Part shown: one piece after another, positions 1 to 7,463 of the stretch
How the letters are laid out: every line of letters starts with the position of its first letter
How positions within the stretch are numbered: position 1 is the first letter of the stretch
From: an uncultured Ignavibacteria bacterium
GTDB taxonomy: Bacteria; Bacteroidota; Ignavibacteria; Ignavibacteriales; Melioribacteraceae
Length of the DNA: 21,251 nt
Direction: 5' to 3'
Assembly: GCA_937930275.1 (NCBI GenBank)
Contig: CALGLM010000334.1
Span: 1 to 21,251, forward strand
Notes under the pieces: generated by a model
Databases searched by the model: none
Told to the model about the DNA's origin: nothing
Seen by the model: the letters and a program-made list of their open reading frames with translations, nothing else
Position numbers and translations under genes: made by a program

Positions 1-345
1 GTAAGCGGTTTTTACGGTGAAGATAGCTTGGAATATGTAAAAATTAAAAACTTAAAAACCGGCAGTGAAACCGATATGAAAATTGACGGAGTATTTATTT
101 TTATTGGTTATGTACCAAATACCGAATCAATTAGAGGAATTGTTGACTTAAACAAGTACGGTGAAATTATTGTTGACGGTAATATGCATACAAGTTTGGA
201 AGGAGTTTTTGCGGCAGGCGATTCAATTGCAAAACGATATAGACAAGTTACTACGGCAGTTGCAGACGGAACTATTGCAGCGCTTTCGGCTACCGAATAT
301 CTTAACGAAATTAAGAAAGAGCGAGAAATAGAAGTACCGGCGTAA
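1..345 (+). CDS. Thioredoxin reductase-like flavoprotein, C-terminal part (5' truncated by window edge)
   Basis: The reading frame is open from the first base to the TAA at 343-345, so this is the last 114 residues of a gene that starts outside the window. The visible part is the distal half of the FAD domain of a thioredoxin-reductase-type pyridine nucleotide disulfide oxidoreductase: a GYVPN segment, then GVFAAGD (the conserved FAD-contacting aspartate region), then RYRQVTTAVADGTIAA, the family's closing helix. Enzymes of this family use NADPH to reduce thioredoxin or a related small redox protein in the cytoplasm. The redox-active CxxC and the NADPH domain would lie upstream and cannot be checked, so a ferredoxin-NADP reductase or another TrxB-like paralogue is possible. 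The TTG at 28 is an internal leucine codon, not a start. The next gene begins 63 bases downstream on the same strand. Confidence 0.85.
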   Translation, partial: VSGFYGEDSLEYVKIKNLKTGSETDMKIDGVFIFIGYVPNTESIRGIVDLNKYGEIIVDGNMHTSLEGVFAAGDSIAKRYRQVTTAVADGTIAALSATEYLNEIKKEREIEVPA

Positions 346-408
346 TAAATTGATTTTCATAATCTCGTTTTATATTTTAACGATTGTAAATATTTAAGAT
401 GAGGAATT

Positions 409-966
409 ATGAAAATTGAATTGCCAAAACCTGATTTAAGTAAAGAATCGTTAAAACTTTTAAGCGAAAGAAAAACCACACGCGAATTTTTATCGGAAGA
501 GTTAAATTTACAAACTATTTCCGAACTACTTTGGGCTGCATTCGGTATTAATAGAGAAGACAAAAGAAGAACAGCCCCGACTGCGCGCAATATGCAAGAA
601 ATTGAACTTTTTGCAGTAACTACTAAAGGCGTTTATTTTTATGATGCCGAAAACAATAGCTTGTTACTTGTTAAAGATGGGGATTTTAGGAAAGATACGG
701 GTACGCAAGATTTTATAGGTATAGCGCCGTTGGAAATTGTATTAGTGGCGAACTTTAATAAATCTGAAGCACCGGAAGAAAAAAAATTCCCCTATGCATA
801 TATGAATTGCGGATATGTTTCGCAAAATATCTATTTGTATTGTGCAGATGAACATTTAGCAACCGTAGCACGCGGATCAGTTGATAAGGAAAGACTATCC
901 GCATTAATAGGCTTAAAGAGTTACCAACACATTATTTTAGTCCAATCTGTGGCTAAACCTAAATAA
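409..966 (+). CDS. SagB/ThcOx-type nitroreductase family protein
   Basis: This is a 185-residue FMN-dependent nitroreductase-fold protein. The N-terminal RKTTREF motif (residues 21-27) is the usual phosphate-contacting start of the fold. It is followed by TARNMQEIELFAVTTKGVY and a C-terminal segment (RGSVDKERLSALIGL...HIILVQSVAKP), the pattern I associate with the SagB/ThcOx branch. There is no signal peptide, so it is cytoplasmic. The start is supported by GAGGAATT directly before the ATG. SagB relatives include azoline dehydrogenases of peptide-modification clusters, but no precursor peptide or cyclodehydratase is nearby, so a general NAD(P)H-dependent reductase is more likely here. Its place behind a thioredoxin-reductase-like gene (63-base gap) fits a redox role. 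It ends just before a terminator. The substrate is unknown. Confidence 0.85.
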   Translation: MKIELPKPDLSKESLKLLSERKTTREFLSEELNLQTISELLWAAFGINREDKRRTAPTARNMQEIELFAVTTKGVYFYDAENNSLLLVKDGDFRKDTGTQDFIGIAPLEIVLVANFNKSEAPEEKKFPYAYMNCGYVSQNIYLYCADEHLATVARGSVDKERLSALIGLKSYQHIILVQSVAKPK

Positions 967-976
967 TAGTAAAATT

Positions 977-1014
977 AAAAGCGTAAATAGTTTACTTGTT
1001 TACGCTTTTTTTAT
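977..1014 (+). terminator. Rho-independent terminator after the nitroreductase gene
   Basis: An 11-base stem, AAAAGCGTAAA (977-987) with TTTACGCTTTT (999-1009), encloses an 11-base loop and runs into a T-rich tract. It begins ten bases after the stop codon. A smaller alternative hairpin (GTAAA-TAG-TTTAC, 983-995) sits inside the same arm. Confidence 0.8.
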
Positions 1015-1033
1015 TTTTTAAGATTTTAAAAAT

Positions 1034-1064
1034 TTTGATATTTAGTTTAAATATTTTACTTTTG
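1034..1064 (+). promoter_or_regulatory. Bacteroidota-type promoter (TTTG-N19-TACTTTTG) for the TonB receptor gene
   Basis: TTTG at 1034-1037 and TACTTTTG at 1057-1064 are 19 bases apart, matching the -33 TTTG / -7 TAnnTTTG arrangement described for Bacteroidota primary sigma factors. The start site would be near 1070, giving an untranslated leader of about 155 bases before the receptor gene. Two copies of GGTGCAA (1068-1074 and 1085-1091) sit at the predicted start site and could be an operator. This is inferred from sequence only. Confidence 0.5.
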
Positions 1065-1127
1065 TAAGGTGCAATATGGGTTTTGGTGCAAAATTTGTTC
1101 GTTGTTTAATTTTTAATCATGTCTTTA

Positions 1128-1146
1128 TTTGAGCAGTTCGCTCAAA
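1128..1146 (+). other. Leader hairpin upstream of the TonB receptor gene
   Basis: There is a perfect 7-bp stem, TTTGAGC (1128-1134) and GCTCAAA (1140-1146), with a 5-base AGTTC loop. It lies in the predicted leader about 80 bases before the start codon. An A tract follows on the plus strand, so it is not an intrinsic terminator in that direction. It may be an RNA stability or regulatory element; no known riboswitch core surrounds it. Confidence 0.35.
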
Positions 1147-1227
1147 AAAAATAATTATTAAGTGATTCTTTTCTCAATATCTAAATTTTGGATTATTGGG
1201 AATAATTATATTTAAACTGAGAGAGTT

Positions 1228-3051
1228 ATGAAAAAACTTTTATTGATTTCGGTTTTTATAGCCGTATTTATTTTAAATTTATTTGCACAAGAAGAGAAGG
1301 TTTATGATTCACCCGAAATTGTTGTAACGGGAACAAAAACTCCTACTCCGCTAATTCAATTGAACAGAAGTGTTGAGGTTATTACTTCCGAAAAAATAAA
1401 AGAACTTTCGGTTAGTTCACTGCCAGAATTATTGAATTTATCTTTAGGTTTAGATGTAAAACAAAGAGGTGTTTCCGATATTCAGTCGGATATAAGTATT
1501 AGAGGCGGTTCTTTTGAGCAAACACTAATACTTATAAACGGAATAAAAATTAGTGATCCGCAAACGGGTCATCATAATATGAATATTCCGGTTAACATTA
1601 ACGATATTGAAAGAATTGAAATACTAAGAGGACCCGGCTCGTCAATTCACGGTGCAAATGCGTTAACGGGGGTAATAAATATTATAACGAAGCAAAACGG
1701 ATTAAGCAGTGTAAATGGTAATTTATCGTACGGTTCGTACGGTACATATAATATGGGTCTAAAAGGGACTATTGTTAGCGGCTTTTTACAAAACAATTTG
1801 TCAATATCAAAAAGTCATTCAAACGGATATATACACAATACAAATTACAAAAATATTAATCTAAATTATTCTCCTCGATTTGTATTTGGGAATAGTGTTA
1901 TAAATATTTTTACGGGATATCAAGATAAAAAATTTGGGGCAAACGGATTTTATTCGGATAAATATCCAAACCAATATGAAGAAACCAAAACAACTTTAAT
2001 TGCAATTAATTCCGATATATCATATAACAAATTTAATATTTCCCCAAAGTTTTTATTTAGAAAACATAAGGATAGATATCTGCTTGATTATTTAAGACCT
2101 GTTTTTTACGAGAATAATCACAAAACTGATTCCTATAATTTCCAATTGGAAAGTAGTTATGAAAGTGTTTTGGGAACTACCGGTATAGGGGCAGAGTACG
2201 GTACGGATGAAATTGCAAGTAGTAATTTGGGAAATCATTCACGCAAAAAATATGGCTTATCGATTGAACAAAAATCAAATATTTTTGAATCCGTCGATAT
2301 TTCCTTAGGCGGGTATTTATACAAATATGATGTTACGGAGTGGAAATTTGTGCCGTCATTTGCAGTGGGGATTAATTTAATAGAAAAAATAAAACTATTT
2401 GCAAATTACGGTAAGTCGTTTAGACTTCCGACTTTTACGGAACTTTATTATACAAGTCCCGTACAAGTTGGTAATAAACTACTACAACCCGAAGAAACTT
2501 GGACTATTGAATCGGGATTAAAATTTAATGAGACTTATATTACCGGAAGTTTATCCTTATATTATAGAGAAGGGCGAAATTTAATTGATTGGTCAAAAAA
2601 GATAATTAACGATATTTGGACTTCCGAAAATATTGCAAAACTAAAAACTAAAGGAATTGAGCTTTCGCTTAATGTTGATATTAATAAAGTTTTGCCTAAA
2701 ATATTTATAAAAAGCGTTTCGTTTGGGTATTCGTTTATTGAAACCGATAATAGCGAAATTAATTATATTTCGAAATATGTTGCCGATCACTTAAAAAATC
2801 AATACTTGTTAAATGTTTTTACTCGGTTACCGTTAAATATAAGTAACAATATTAGCATGCGTTACGAGCAACGAATTAACAGCGGAGGATATTTTATTTG
2901 CGATACGAAATTTTCGAAAGAACTTAATAAATTTGAATTTAGTTTTTCGGTTAATAATATATTTGATAAATATTATACGGATTTTTCAAATATCCCTTTA
3001 CCGGGGATTAATATACTGGGAGAAGTTAAATTTGTTTTTGGAAACGAATAA
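1228..3051 (+). CDS. TonB-dependent outer membrane receptor, BtuB-like size and architecture
   Basis: This 607-residue protein begins with a signal peptide (MKKLLLISVFIAVFILNLFAQ). A TonB-box-like EIVVTG (residues 30-35) follows, then a plug domain (about 45-155) with ISIRGG (90-94), the LINGI strand and LRGPGSSIHGANALTGVINI (132-151). The rest is a beta-barrel ending in the usual aromatic strand (VKFVF). Such receptors import scarce ligands across the outer membrane using TonB-ExbBD energy. The length and plug resemble BtuB-type corrinoid receptors more than the 700-1000-residue siderophore or SusC-type receptors. However, no cobalamin riboswitch precedes it and no corrinoid gene is nearby, so the ligand is unassigned. 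The start is supported by GAGAGAG before the ATG. The gene is monocistronic, with its own promoter and terminator. Confidence 0.9.
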   Translation: MKKLLLISVFIAVFILNLFAQEEKVYDSPEIVVTGTKTPTPLIQLNRSVEVITSEKIKELSVSSLPELLNLSLGLDVKQRGVSDIQSDISIRGGSFEQTLILINGIKISDPQTGHHNMNIPVNINDIERIEILRGPGSSIHGANALTGVINIITKQNGLSSVNGNLSYGSYGTYNMGLKGTIVSGFLQNNLSISKSHSNGYIHNTNYKNINLNYSPRFVFGNSVINIFTGYQDKKFGANGFYSDKYPNQYEETKTTLIAINSDISYNKFNISPKFLFRKHKDRYLLDYLRPVFYENNHKTDSYNFQLESSYESVLGTTGIGAEYGTDEIASSNLGNHSRKKYGLSIEQKSNIFESVDISLGGYLYKYDVTEWKFVPSFAVGINLIEKIKLFANYGKSFRLPTFTELYYTSPVQVGNKLLQPEETWTIESGLKFNETYITGSLSLYYREGRNLIDWSKKIINDIWTSENIAKLKTKGIELSLNVDINKVLPKIFIKSVSFGYSFIETDNSEINYISKYVADHLKNQYLLNVFTRLPLNISNNISMRYEQRINSGGYFICDTKFSKELNKFEFSFSVNNIFDKYYTDFSNIPLPGINILGEVKFVFGNE

Positions 3052-3053
3052 AA

Positions 3054-3081
3054 AAAAGAGCAGCTATTAGGCTGCTCTTTT
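3054..3081. terminator. Bidirectional terminator between the convergent TonB receptor and CBM9 genes
   Basis: An 11-bp stem, AAAAGAGCAGC (3054-3064) with GCTGCTCTTTT (3071-3081), closes a 6-base loop three bases after the TonB receptor stop codon. Read on the plus strand it ends in TTTT; read on the minus strand it ends in seven T residues. It can therefore terminate both the receptor mRNA and the convergent minus-strand gene that ends at 3129. Confidence 0.85.
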
Positions 3082-3128
3082 ACTTGCTCATCGGGAATGA
3101 ATTAGAACTAAACAAGTATGATTTTGCT

Positions 3129-3989
3129 CTATTTAACTAACACAACTCTTCTATATCCGTCCGCATTTTTCCAATGGTCGTTAAATGCGGCTTCTTCAAC
3201 ATAAACCGAACCGAAAAAATTATCTCGTGTTTTAGGATTTTCGTCAATACCGTCATTATCGCAGTATGCTAAAGATAATCCCATTTTTTTACCTTCATAT
3301 AGATTAACTCTGCTTTCTTCAGGTTTATCATGTTTATACTTATCGGAATAAGCGGCAAGCGAAAACTCCCAATAATAATCGTTTCCGATGCGTTTTACTT
3401 TATATTCATTAAAGTGATTTTTATAATCGATTATAAAATAGTCATCCCAGCTAACTCCTTCAATATCGCAGTCAACGTATAAATCGGCAATCTGTCCGTC
3501 TTCAGGTTTATTAATTACCATGTGATGAGTGAAAGCATTAACACTATTACTGCCCCATTCGGCTATTTCGTTTTTGCTGTTAAAAACATGCATACCGCCT
3601 GATAAATCTTCGTCAATAAAAACTTCAAGGATATCATAATCGGGATATGTTTTTCCTTTAACAGGGTCGGTAGTGTACTGATAACCGTCAACAAAAATGT
3701 CGTCATGCGTTTTTACTAAAAAATATAAAAGATTGGTTTTTTCGTTCCAGCAAATTTTGTAAAAACCGTTGAAGTCATCTTCGCCTATTGTTTCGCCGTA
3801 AGTTATCCAAACTTGATCGATAGGCTGCCAATTTATTTCTTCCCAAATTTTATCATTTGTATTACCGTCAACAATCGGTATTTCCGAACAGTGTTTAATA
3901 AATAGGGTATCCGTGTAATTTACAGAATTTTTGTTTTGGGCTATTAAAATATTGACAAGCATTAAAATAAAAGTAAAAAAGTATTTCAT
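3129..3989 (-). CDS. Secreted carbohydrate-binding family 9-like (CBM9-like) protein
   Basis: This 286-residue protein has a signal peptide (MKYFFTFILMLVNILIAQ, residues 1-18) and then one domain filling the rest. The pattern is that of the CBM9-like sugar-binding fold: IPIVDGNTNDKIWEE (37-51), a strand pair (GFYKICWNEKTNLLYFLVKT), the acidic DDIF (96-99), DYDILEVFIDED (117-128), and a late strand near YYWEFSLA. Stand-alone exported CBM9-like proteins are common in Bacteroidota and Ignavibacteria and are usually tied to polysaccharide or cell-surface handling, but no glycosidase is next to this one. The start is supported by GAGG about seven bases before the ATG. It is convergent with the TonB receptor gene and shares its terminator. 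The sugar ligand is unknown. Confidence 0.8.
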   Translation of the reverse strand: MKYFFTFILMLVNILIAQNKNSVNYTDTLFIKHCSEIPIVDGNTNDKIWEEINWQPIDQVWITYGETIGEDDFNGFYKICWNEKTNLLYFLVKTHDDIFVDGYQYTTDPVKGKTYPDYDILEVFIDEDLSGGMHVFNSKNEIAEWGSNSVNAFTHHMVINKPEDGQIADLYVDCDIEGVSWDDYFIIDYKNHFNEYKVKRIGNDYYWEFSLAAYSDKYKHDKPEESRVNLYEGKKMGLSLAYCDNDGIDENPKTRDNFFGSVYVEEAAFNDHWKNADGYRRVVLVK

Positions 3990-4207
3990 TTATACCTCAT
4001 ATTAAATTATAACTAAAAGATAAGCAACAAAAAACATGCCCGCTTGTTTTTGTATGTTTTAGGGGTAATTTTATAATTTTTATTATTAATCTGATAATTT
4101 AATTAACAAAATGATAAGAATTTATCAATTATATAATTTTATATTTAGAGGTAATAATTGACTTAACCGGTTAGATAGGTAAGTGTAGAACTTTGATTTT
4201 TATAAAA
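3990..4207. other. Intergenic stretch between the CBM9 gene and rpsT; no gene seen
   Basis: This AT-rich, non-coding stretch should contain the minus-strand promoter of the CBM9-like gene, but I cannot name a convincing one. A TATAAT lies on the minus strand about 20 bases upstream of the start codon without a good -35 at the right distance. Two short palindromes occur: TGATAA-GAAT-TTATCA (4112-4127) and AACCGGTT (4165-4172). Neither can be assigned a role. Confidence 0.4.
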
Positions 4208-4236
4208 AAAAACCTTAGCATAAAGCTAAGGTTTTT
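4208..4236 (-). terminator. Terminator of rpsT
   Basis: A 12-bp stem (AAAAACCTTAGC, 4208-4219, with GCTAAGGTTTTT, 4225-4236) closes a 5-base loop 22 bases downstream of the rpsT stop. On the minus strand the stem is followed by a run of nine T residues starting within it, the form expected of an intrinsic terminator for rpsT. The plus-strand T run is shorter (five). Confidence 0.85.
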
Positions 4237-4257
4237 ATAAAACAAAAATAATCTAAA

Positions 4258-4524
4258 TTATTTTGTTGCAGCTAAAACTGTATTTACATATTTAGTTAAA
4301 GCAGATTTTTTGCGTGCTGCCGTATTTTTGTGCATTTTGCCTTTACTTACCATTTTATCTAAAGCAGAAACTGCTTCTTTATATTTAGCGTCAATACCTG
4401 TTTTATCTTCTGAGCTAAACACGTTTTTGTTTAATGTCTTTATTTTTGATAAAGCGGCTTTATTTCTTGCACGTTTTCTTTCGCTTGCTCTTGCACGTTT
4501 TTCTGCTGACTTATGTTGAGCCAT
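4258..4524 (-). CDS. rpsT: 30S ribosomal protein S20
   Basis: This is an 88-residue, very basic, all-helical protein. It begins MAQHKSAEKRARASERKRARNKA, the hallmark RNA-binding N-terminus of S20, and ends with the conserved KGKMHKNTAARKKSALTKYVN segment. Length and composition match bacterial S20, which binds 16S rRNA early in 30S assembly. The start follows an AGGGAAG purine stretch on the minus strand. The gene is monocistronic here, with its own Bacteroidota-type promoter and intrinsic terminator, as is often found for rpsT. The upstream minus-strand gene (ABC permease) ends 93 bases away and its transcript may read through, since no terminator is visible between them. Confidence 0.97.
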   Translation of the reverse strand: MAQHKSAEKRARASERKRARNKAALSKIKTLNKNVFSSEDKTGIDAKYKEAVSALDKMVSKGKMHKNTAARKKSALTKYVNTVLAATK

Positions 4525-4556
4525 TTTTCTTCCCTAATTTTTATATTCAAAGTTTA

Positions 4557-4588
4557 CAAATATAAGTGATTTTTTATTTTAAGTCAAA
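4557..4588 (-). promoter_or_regulatory. Bacteroidota-type promoter of rpsT (TTTG-N20-TATATTTG)
   Basis: On the minus strand, TTTG (4585-4588) and TATATTTG (4557-4564) are separated by 20 bases, an excellent match to the TTTG / TAnnTTTG promoter of Bacteroidota. The start site would fall near 4550, leaving a leader of about 25 bases with an AGGGAAG ribosome-binding stretch. A strong match before a ribosomal protein gene supports the taxonomic reading of the window. Confidence 0.65.
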
Positions 4589-4617
4589 TAAATGATTACA
4601 CTTAAGCTATTTTTTTA

Positions 4618-5883
4618 TTATTCGGATTTTAACCAGCCAAATACTTCTTTCCAAGTGGGCTTTTTACCGGTTAATAAAATTCCGATTTTATAAATTTTAC
4701 CCGCTAACGGGAATATTGCCGCAATTACCGCAATATCAAGCACAATAGATAAAATAAACTGCCAAACCGGTACGTCTATTAAGGTAAAACGAGCCGGCAT
4801 CACAATTATTGAAGCAAAGGGTACTATCGAAGCAATTGTGCCAACCGGATTATCCGGATTGTTTGATAACGAAAGAGCTATAAAAAACGGTATCATTATA
4901 AGTAAGGTAATTGGCCAAATTCCGGATTGTGCGTCTTGGTCGTTATCAAAAATTGCACCTATTGTGGCAAATAAGCTTAAATAAGTTAATAAGCCCATTA
5001 AAAAGTTTAGGAGGTAATAAAATATTTGCCATCCGTTTAGATTAAATGTTAATTCTTTTGGTAATGCGAACCAAGTAGTAGTAATTAGTAAAATAATAGG
5101 TGAAAGCCAAATTGCCATTTGTGCTAAACCGGTAATGGTTGAACCTAAGATCTTGCCTACCATTAAGTCTTTACTGCTGATAGATGACAAAATAATTTCA
5201 ACAATTCGGTTGTTCTTTTCTTCAACAACCGCTCTCATCATCAATTGCCCTAACAGCAGTAAACTAATATATAATAAAAAAGTAAAAACAAATGATATTA
5301 TTAAATTACCGAAACCTTCTTCTTTAGCTTTTGCATCTTCGGTTACACGTAGTCCTTCAAAATCTACGCTTAGTCTTGCAAAATCAATTTCTTCTTTTGT
5401 TAATTCTTTACCCTCAAAATATATATCAACAAACACTTCATTTAAAGGACCTTTCAATTTCATAAATAAAGGATTATTTATTGGGTTTTTGGATAAGAAT
5501 TTAACTTGTTTATTAAATAGTACGCTATCGGGTATATAGATAATACTTAGTTTGCTATCTGCTAAAAGTTGAGGTTTTATTTCGGTATAATAATCATTAA
5601 ATTCAGATTCGCTTTTTTGTAAAAAAGTTACTTTATAATAGTTGTTTTTAATAAATGGAAGTTGGCTAAGTTTTTCTTTAACTTTGTCGCTAATTTTAGC
5701 ACTTTGTGAAATAACTTGAATTTTAGTCCCTTCGTCTCCGTCAATACTCATAAATAAAGACTGAACTCCGATTGATAAAATCATTATACCGGGTATAAGA
5801 AGAGTCATAAATACAAAAGCTTTAGAGTATAATTTATCCCTTAATTCCCTTTTAATTACGGTAATAATATTATTTATATTCAT
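4618..5883 (-). CDS. ABC-2 type transporter permease (NatB/YhaP-like)
   Basis: This 421-residue inner-membrane protein starts with a short cytoplasmic helix (VIKRELRDKLYSKAF) and one membrane segment (about 22-42). A large polar external domain of about 140 residues follows, then a cluster of five or six membrane helices (from about 193 to 400). This is the ABC-2 layout of NatB/YhaP permeases, in which the first two membrane segments flank an external loop. It pairs with the ATPase encoded immediately upstream: the stop and start share one base (TAATG at 5881-5885). A strong GGAGGAG ribosome site sits inside the end of the ATPase gene (5891-5897). NatAB relatives export Na+ or drugs, but the substrate here is not evident. 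Expression probably depends on translational coupling. Confidence 0.88.
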   Translation of the reverse strand: MNINNIITVIKRELRDKLYSKAFVFMTLLIPGIMILSIGVQSLFMSIDGDEGTKIQVISQSAKISDKVKEKLSQLPFIKNNYYKVTFLQKSESEFNDYYTEIKPQLLADSKLSIIYIPDSVLFNKQVKFLSKNPINNPLFMKLKGPLNEVFVDIYFEGKELTKEEIDFARLSVDFEGLRVTEDAKAKEEGFGNLIISFVFTFLLYISLLLLGQLMMRAVVEEKNNRIVEIILSSISSKDLMVGKILGSTITGLAQMAIWLSPIILLITTTWFALPKELTFNLNGWQIFYYLLNFLMGLLTYLSLFATIGAIFDNDQDAQSGIWPITLLIMIPFFIALSLSNNPDNPVGTIASIVPFASIIVMPARFTLIDVPVWQFILSIVLDIAVIAAIFPLAGKIYKIGILLTGKKPTWKEVFGWLKSE

Positions 5884-6809
5884 TATTTTACTCCTCCTTT
5901 TTCCTCGTTAATTTCGGTACCGGCAAGCGAAACAAAAATTTCGTGCAACGAAATTGTATTAGCATCAAATTTAGTAACTATTAAATTGTTATCTGTTAAT
6001 GCTTTAAGTAAAAGTTGGATATCATTTTCGGAATTAACTTTTATTCCCATTGTGTTGCCAAAGTTTTCAACGCTTTCAACAAATGGAAGACTATTTAAAA
6101 ACGAAACATCCCCTTTAGCCGCAATGGTAATATTTTTGTTTGCATATTTCGATTTAATTTCGTTAAGTCGTCCGTTTAATATAATATTACCTTTATCAAT
6201 CATTGCTATGTTATCACACAATCTTTCGGCAAAATCCATTAAATGAGTGGATAAAATAATTACTTTTCCTTTCTTTTTCATTTCAATTATAATATCGGTA
6301 AGCAAGCTTGTATTAATAGGATCTAATCCTGAAAAAGGTTCATCTAAAATTAAAAATTCTGGGTCGTGTAAAATAGATGTAATAAATTGAATTTTTTGCT
6401 GATTACCTTTCGATAAGTCTTCAATTTTACTATTCGCTCTGTCTTTTAAATCAAACCGCTCTAAGTATTCCATAGCTTTCTGCGAAATATCTTTTGCCGA
6501 TTTTCCCTTTAGTTCTGCAAAATAGAGTAAAGTTTCCAGAACTTTCATCTTTTTATATAAACCTCTCTCTTCGGGTAAATAACCGACTTTGCTTTTAAAT
6601 TCCTCACCAATTTTGGAACCGCGTAAAAATATTTCCCCGTTATCAGGCTGATAAATATTCATCAGCATTCTAATTGTTGTAGTTTTACCCGCACCGTTAC
6701 GTCCTATTAGTCCGAATATCGAATTTTCGGGAACTGCAAACGAAACATTGTTAACGGCTTTAACTGTTCTAAATGATTTTGATAAATTTTTTACTTCCAA
6801 TGCATTCAT
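5883..6809 (-). CDS. ABC transporter ATP-binding protein (NatA/YhaQ-like)
   Basis: This 308-residue ATPase has all the expected motifs: Walker A GRNGAGKT (36-43), the LSKGNQQK signature (132-139), Walker B LILDEP (153-158) with the D-loop SGLD, and the switch histidine STHL (H189). About 100 C-terminal residues beyond the ATPase core form the accessory domain typical of NatA/YhaQ-type exporters (DUF4162-like). The GNQQK form of the signature, in place of GMKQR, is usual in this subgroup. It is cytoplasmic and energises the permease encoded by the overlapping downstream gene. It lies 53 bases downstream of aat on the same strand, with no terminator between them, so it is probably the third gene of the operon. 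Confidence 0.92.
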   Translation of the reverse strand: MNALEVKNLSKSFRTVKAVNNVSFAVPENSIFGLIGRNGAGKTTTIRMLMNIYQPDNGEIFLRGSKIGEEFKSKVGYLPEERGLYKKMKVLETLLYFAELKGKSAKDISQKAMEYLERFDLKDRANSKIEDLSKGNQQKIQFITSILHDPEFLILDEPFSGLDPINTSLLTDIIIEMKKKGKVIILSTHLMDFAERLCDNIAMIDKGNIILNGRLNEIKSKYANKNITIAAKGDVSFLNSLPFVESVENFGNTMGIKVNSENDIQLLLKALTDNNLIVTKFDANTISLHEIFVSLAGTEINEEKGGVK

Positions 6810-6862
6810 ATTTTACCTAATAGAATATTTGATGAAATTTAGACGAATAAAATAACAAAAAG

Positions 6863-7462
6863 TTAGATAAAACTTATATGTTTTTCAAAAGAAATATCAA
6901 GCAATCTTTCGTATTCGTCATTATCAATTTCAATAGCACCGAACATTCGTAAGTGTTCATTCATTAACTGAACGTCAAGAAAAGTGTAACCTTTTTGCTT
7001 TAAATGATTTACGAGATAAACTAATGCTGCCTTAGAAGATTGGGATACAACAGTAAACATAGATTCCCCAATAAACATACCCATTATAGAAATACCGTAT
7101 AAACCGCCAATAAGCTTATTATCTTTAAAGACCTCTACGCTATGTATAACGTCTAATTTGCTCAGTTTTCTGTAAACTTCTTTAACCTCTTCGGAAATCC
7201 ATGTTTCTTCTCTATTACCGCAGTTTTCAATTACTTTTTCGGTGCAAGTATCAAGTCTAATTTCAAAATCACTTTTCTCCAAAAATTTACGCAAAGAACG
7301 AGGGAAATTAAATTTATCGAGATAAATAACGGCTCGTTTAACAGGTTCGTACCATTTTAAACCGTCACCGTTATCCATTGGAAATGCCCCCTGAACATAA
7401 AAATTAAGCAGCTCTTCAGCTTCTTGCAACTCTTCTTCGCTTATGCCGTAATAATATTTCAT
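6863..7462 (-). CDS. aat: Leucyl/phenylalanyl-tRNA-protein transferase
   Basis: This enzyme transfers Leu or Phe from aminoacyl-tRNA to the N-terminal Arg/Lys of proteins, marking them for ClpS/ClpAP in the N-degron pathway; it acts in the cytoplasm. The 199-residue sequence carries the family's landmarks: YVQGAFPM (22-29), a WYEP segment (37-40), TWIS (87-90), HSVE (107-110), GGLYG (119-123), GESMF (132-136) and LDVQLMNEHLRMFGA (162-176). It is shorter than the E. coli enzyme (about 234), mostly at the ends, as is common in Bacteroidota-like genomes. The start codon is one base after the stop of the CBS-domain gene (TAA-A-ATG) and has no clear ribosome site, suggesting translational coupling. 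Confidence 0.93.
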   Translation of the reverse strand: MKYYYGISEEELQEAEELLNFYVQGAFPMDNGDGLKWYEPVKRAVIYLDKFNFPRSLRKFLEKSDFEIRLDTCTEKVIENCGNREETWISEEVKEVYRKLSKLDVIHSVEVFKDNKLIGGLYGISIMGMFIGESMFTVVSQSSKAALVYLVNHLKQKGYTFLDVQLMNEHLRMFGAIEIDNDEYERLLDISFEKHISFI

Positions 7463-7463
7463 T

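Noticed and set aside
28..345. A complete small gene starting at the TTG at position 28
   Set aside because: The frame stays open to base 1 and the protein is plainly the C-terminal end of a longer thioredoxin-reductase-like enzyme; no ribosome site precedes the TTG.
357..590. Minus-strand 77-residue open frame opposite the nitroreductase gene, and similar antisense frames at 4310-4519, 5135-5539, 5986-6246, 8755-8958, 11559-11771, 15095-15310 and 15371-15667
   Set aside because: They lie largely or wholly opposite well-supported genes, lack family features and ribosome sites, and are expected by chance.
967..1227. Cobalamin riboswitch before the TonB receptor, suggested by TTTTGGTGCA
   Set aside because: The conserved core and B12 box do not follow; only the short GGTGC resemblance exists, and it occurs twice as a repeat.
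4112..4172. Short palindromes TGATAA-GAAT-TTATCA and AACCGGTT as operators
   Set aside because: They are short, lie in AT-rich DNA, sit far from any plus-strand gene and are not repeated; chance is a sufficient explanation.
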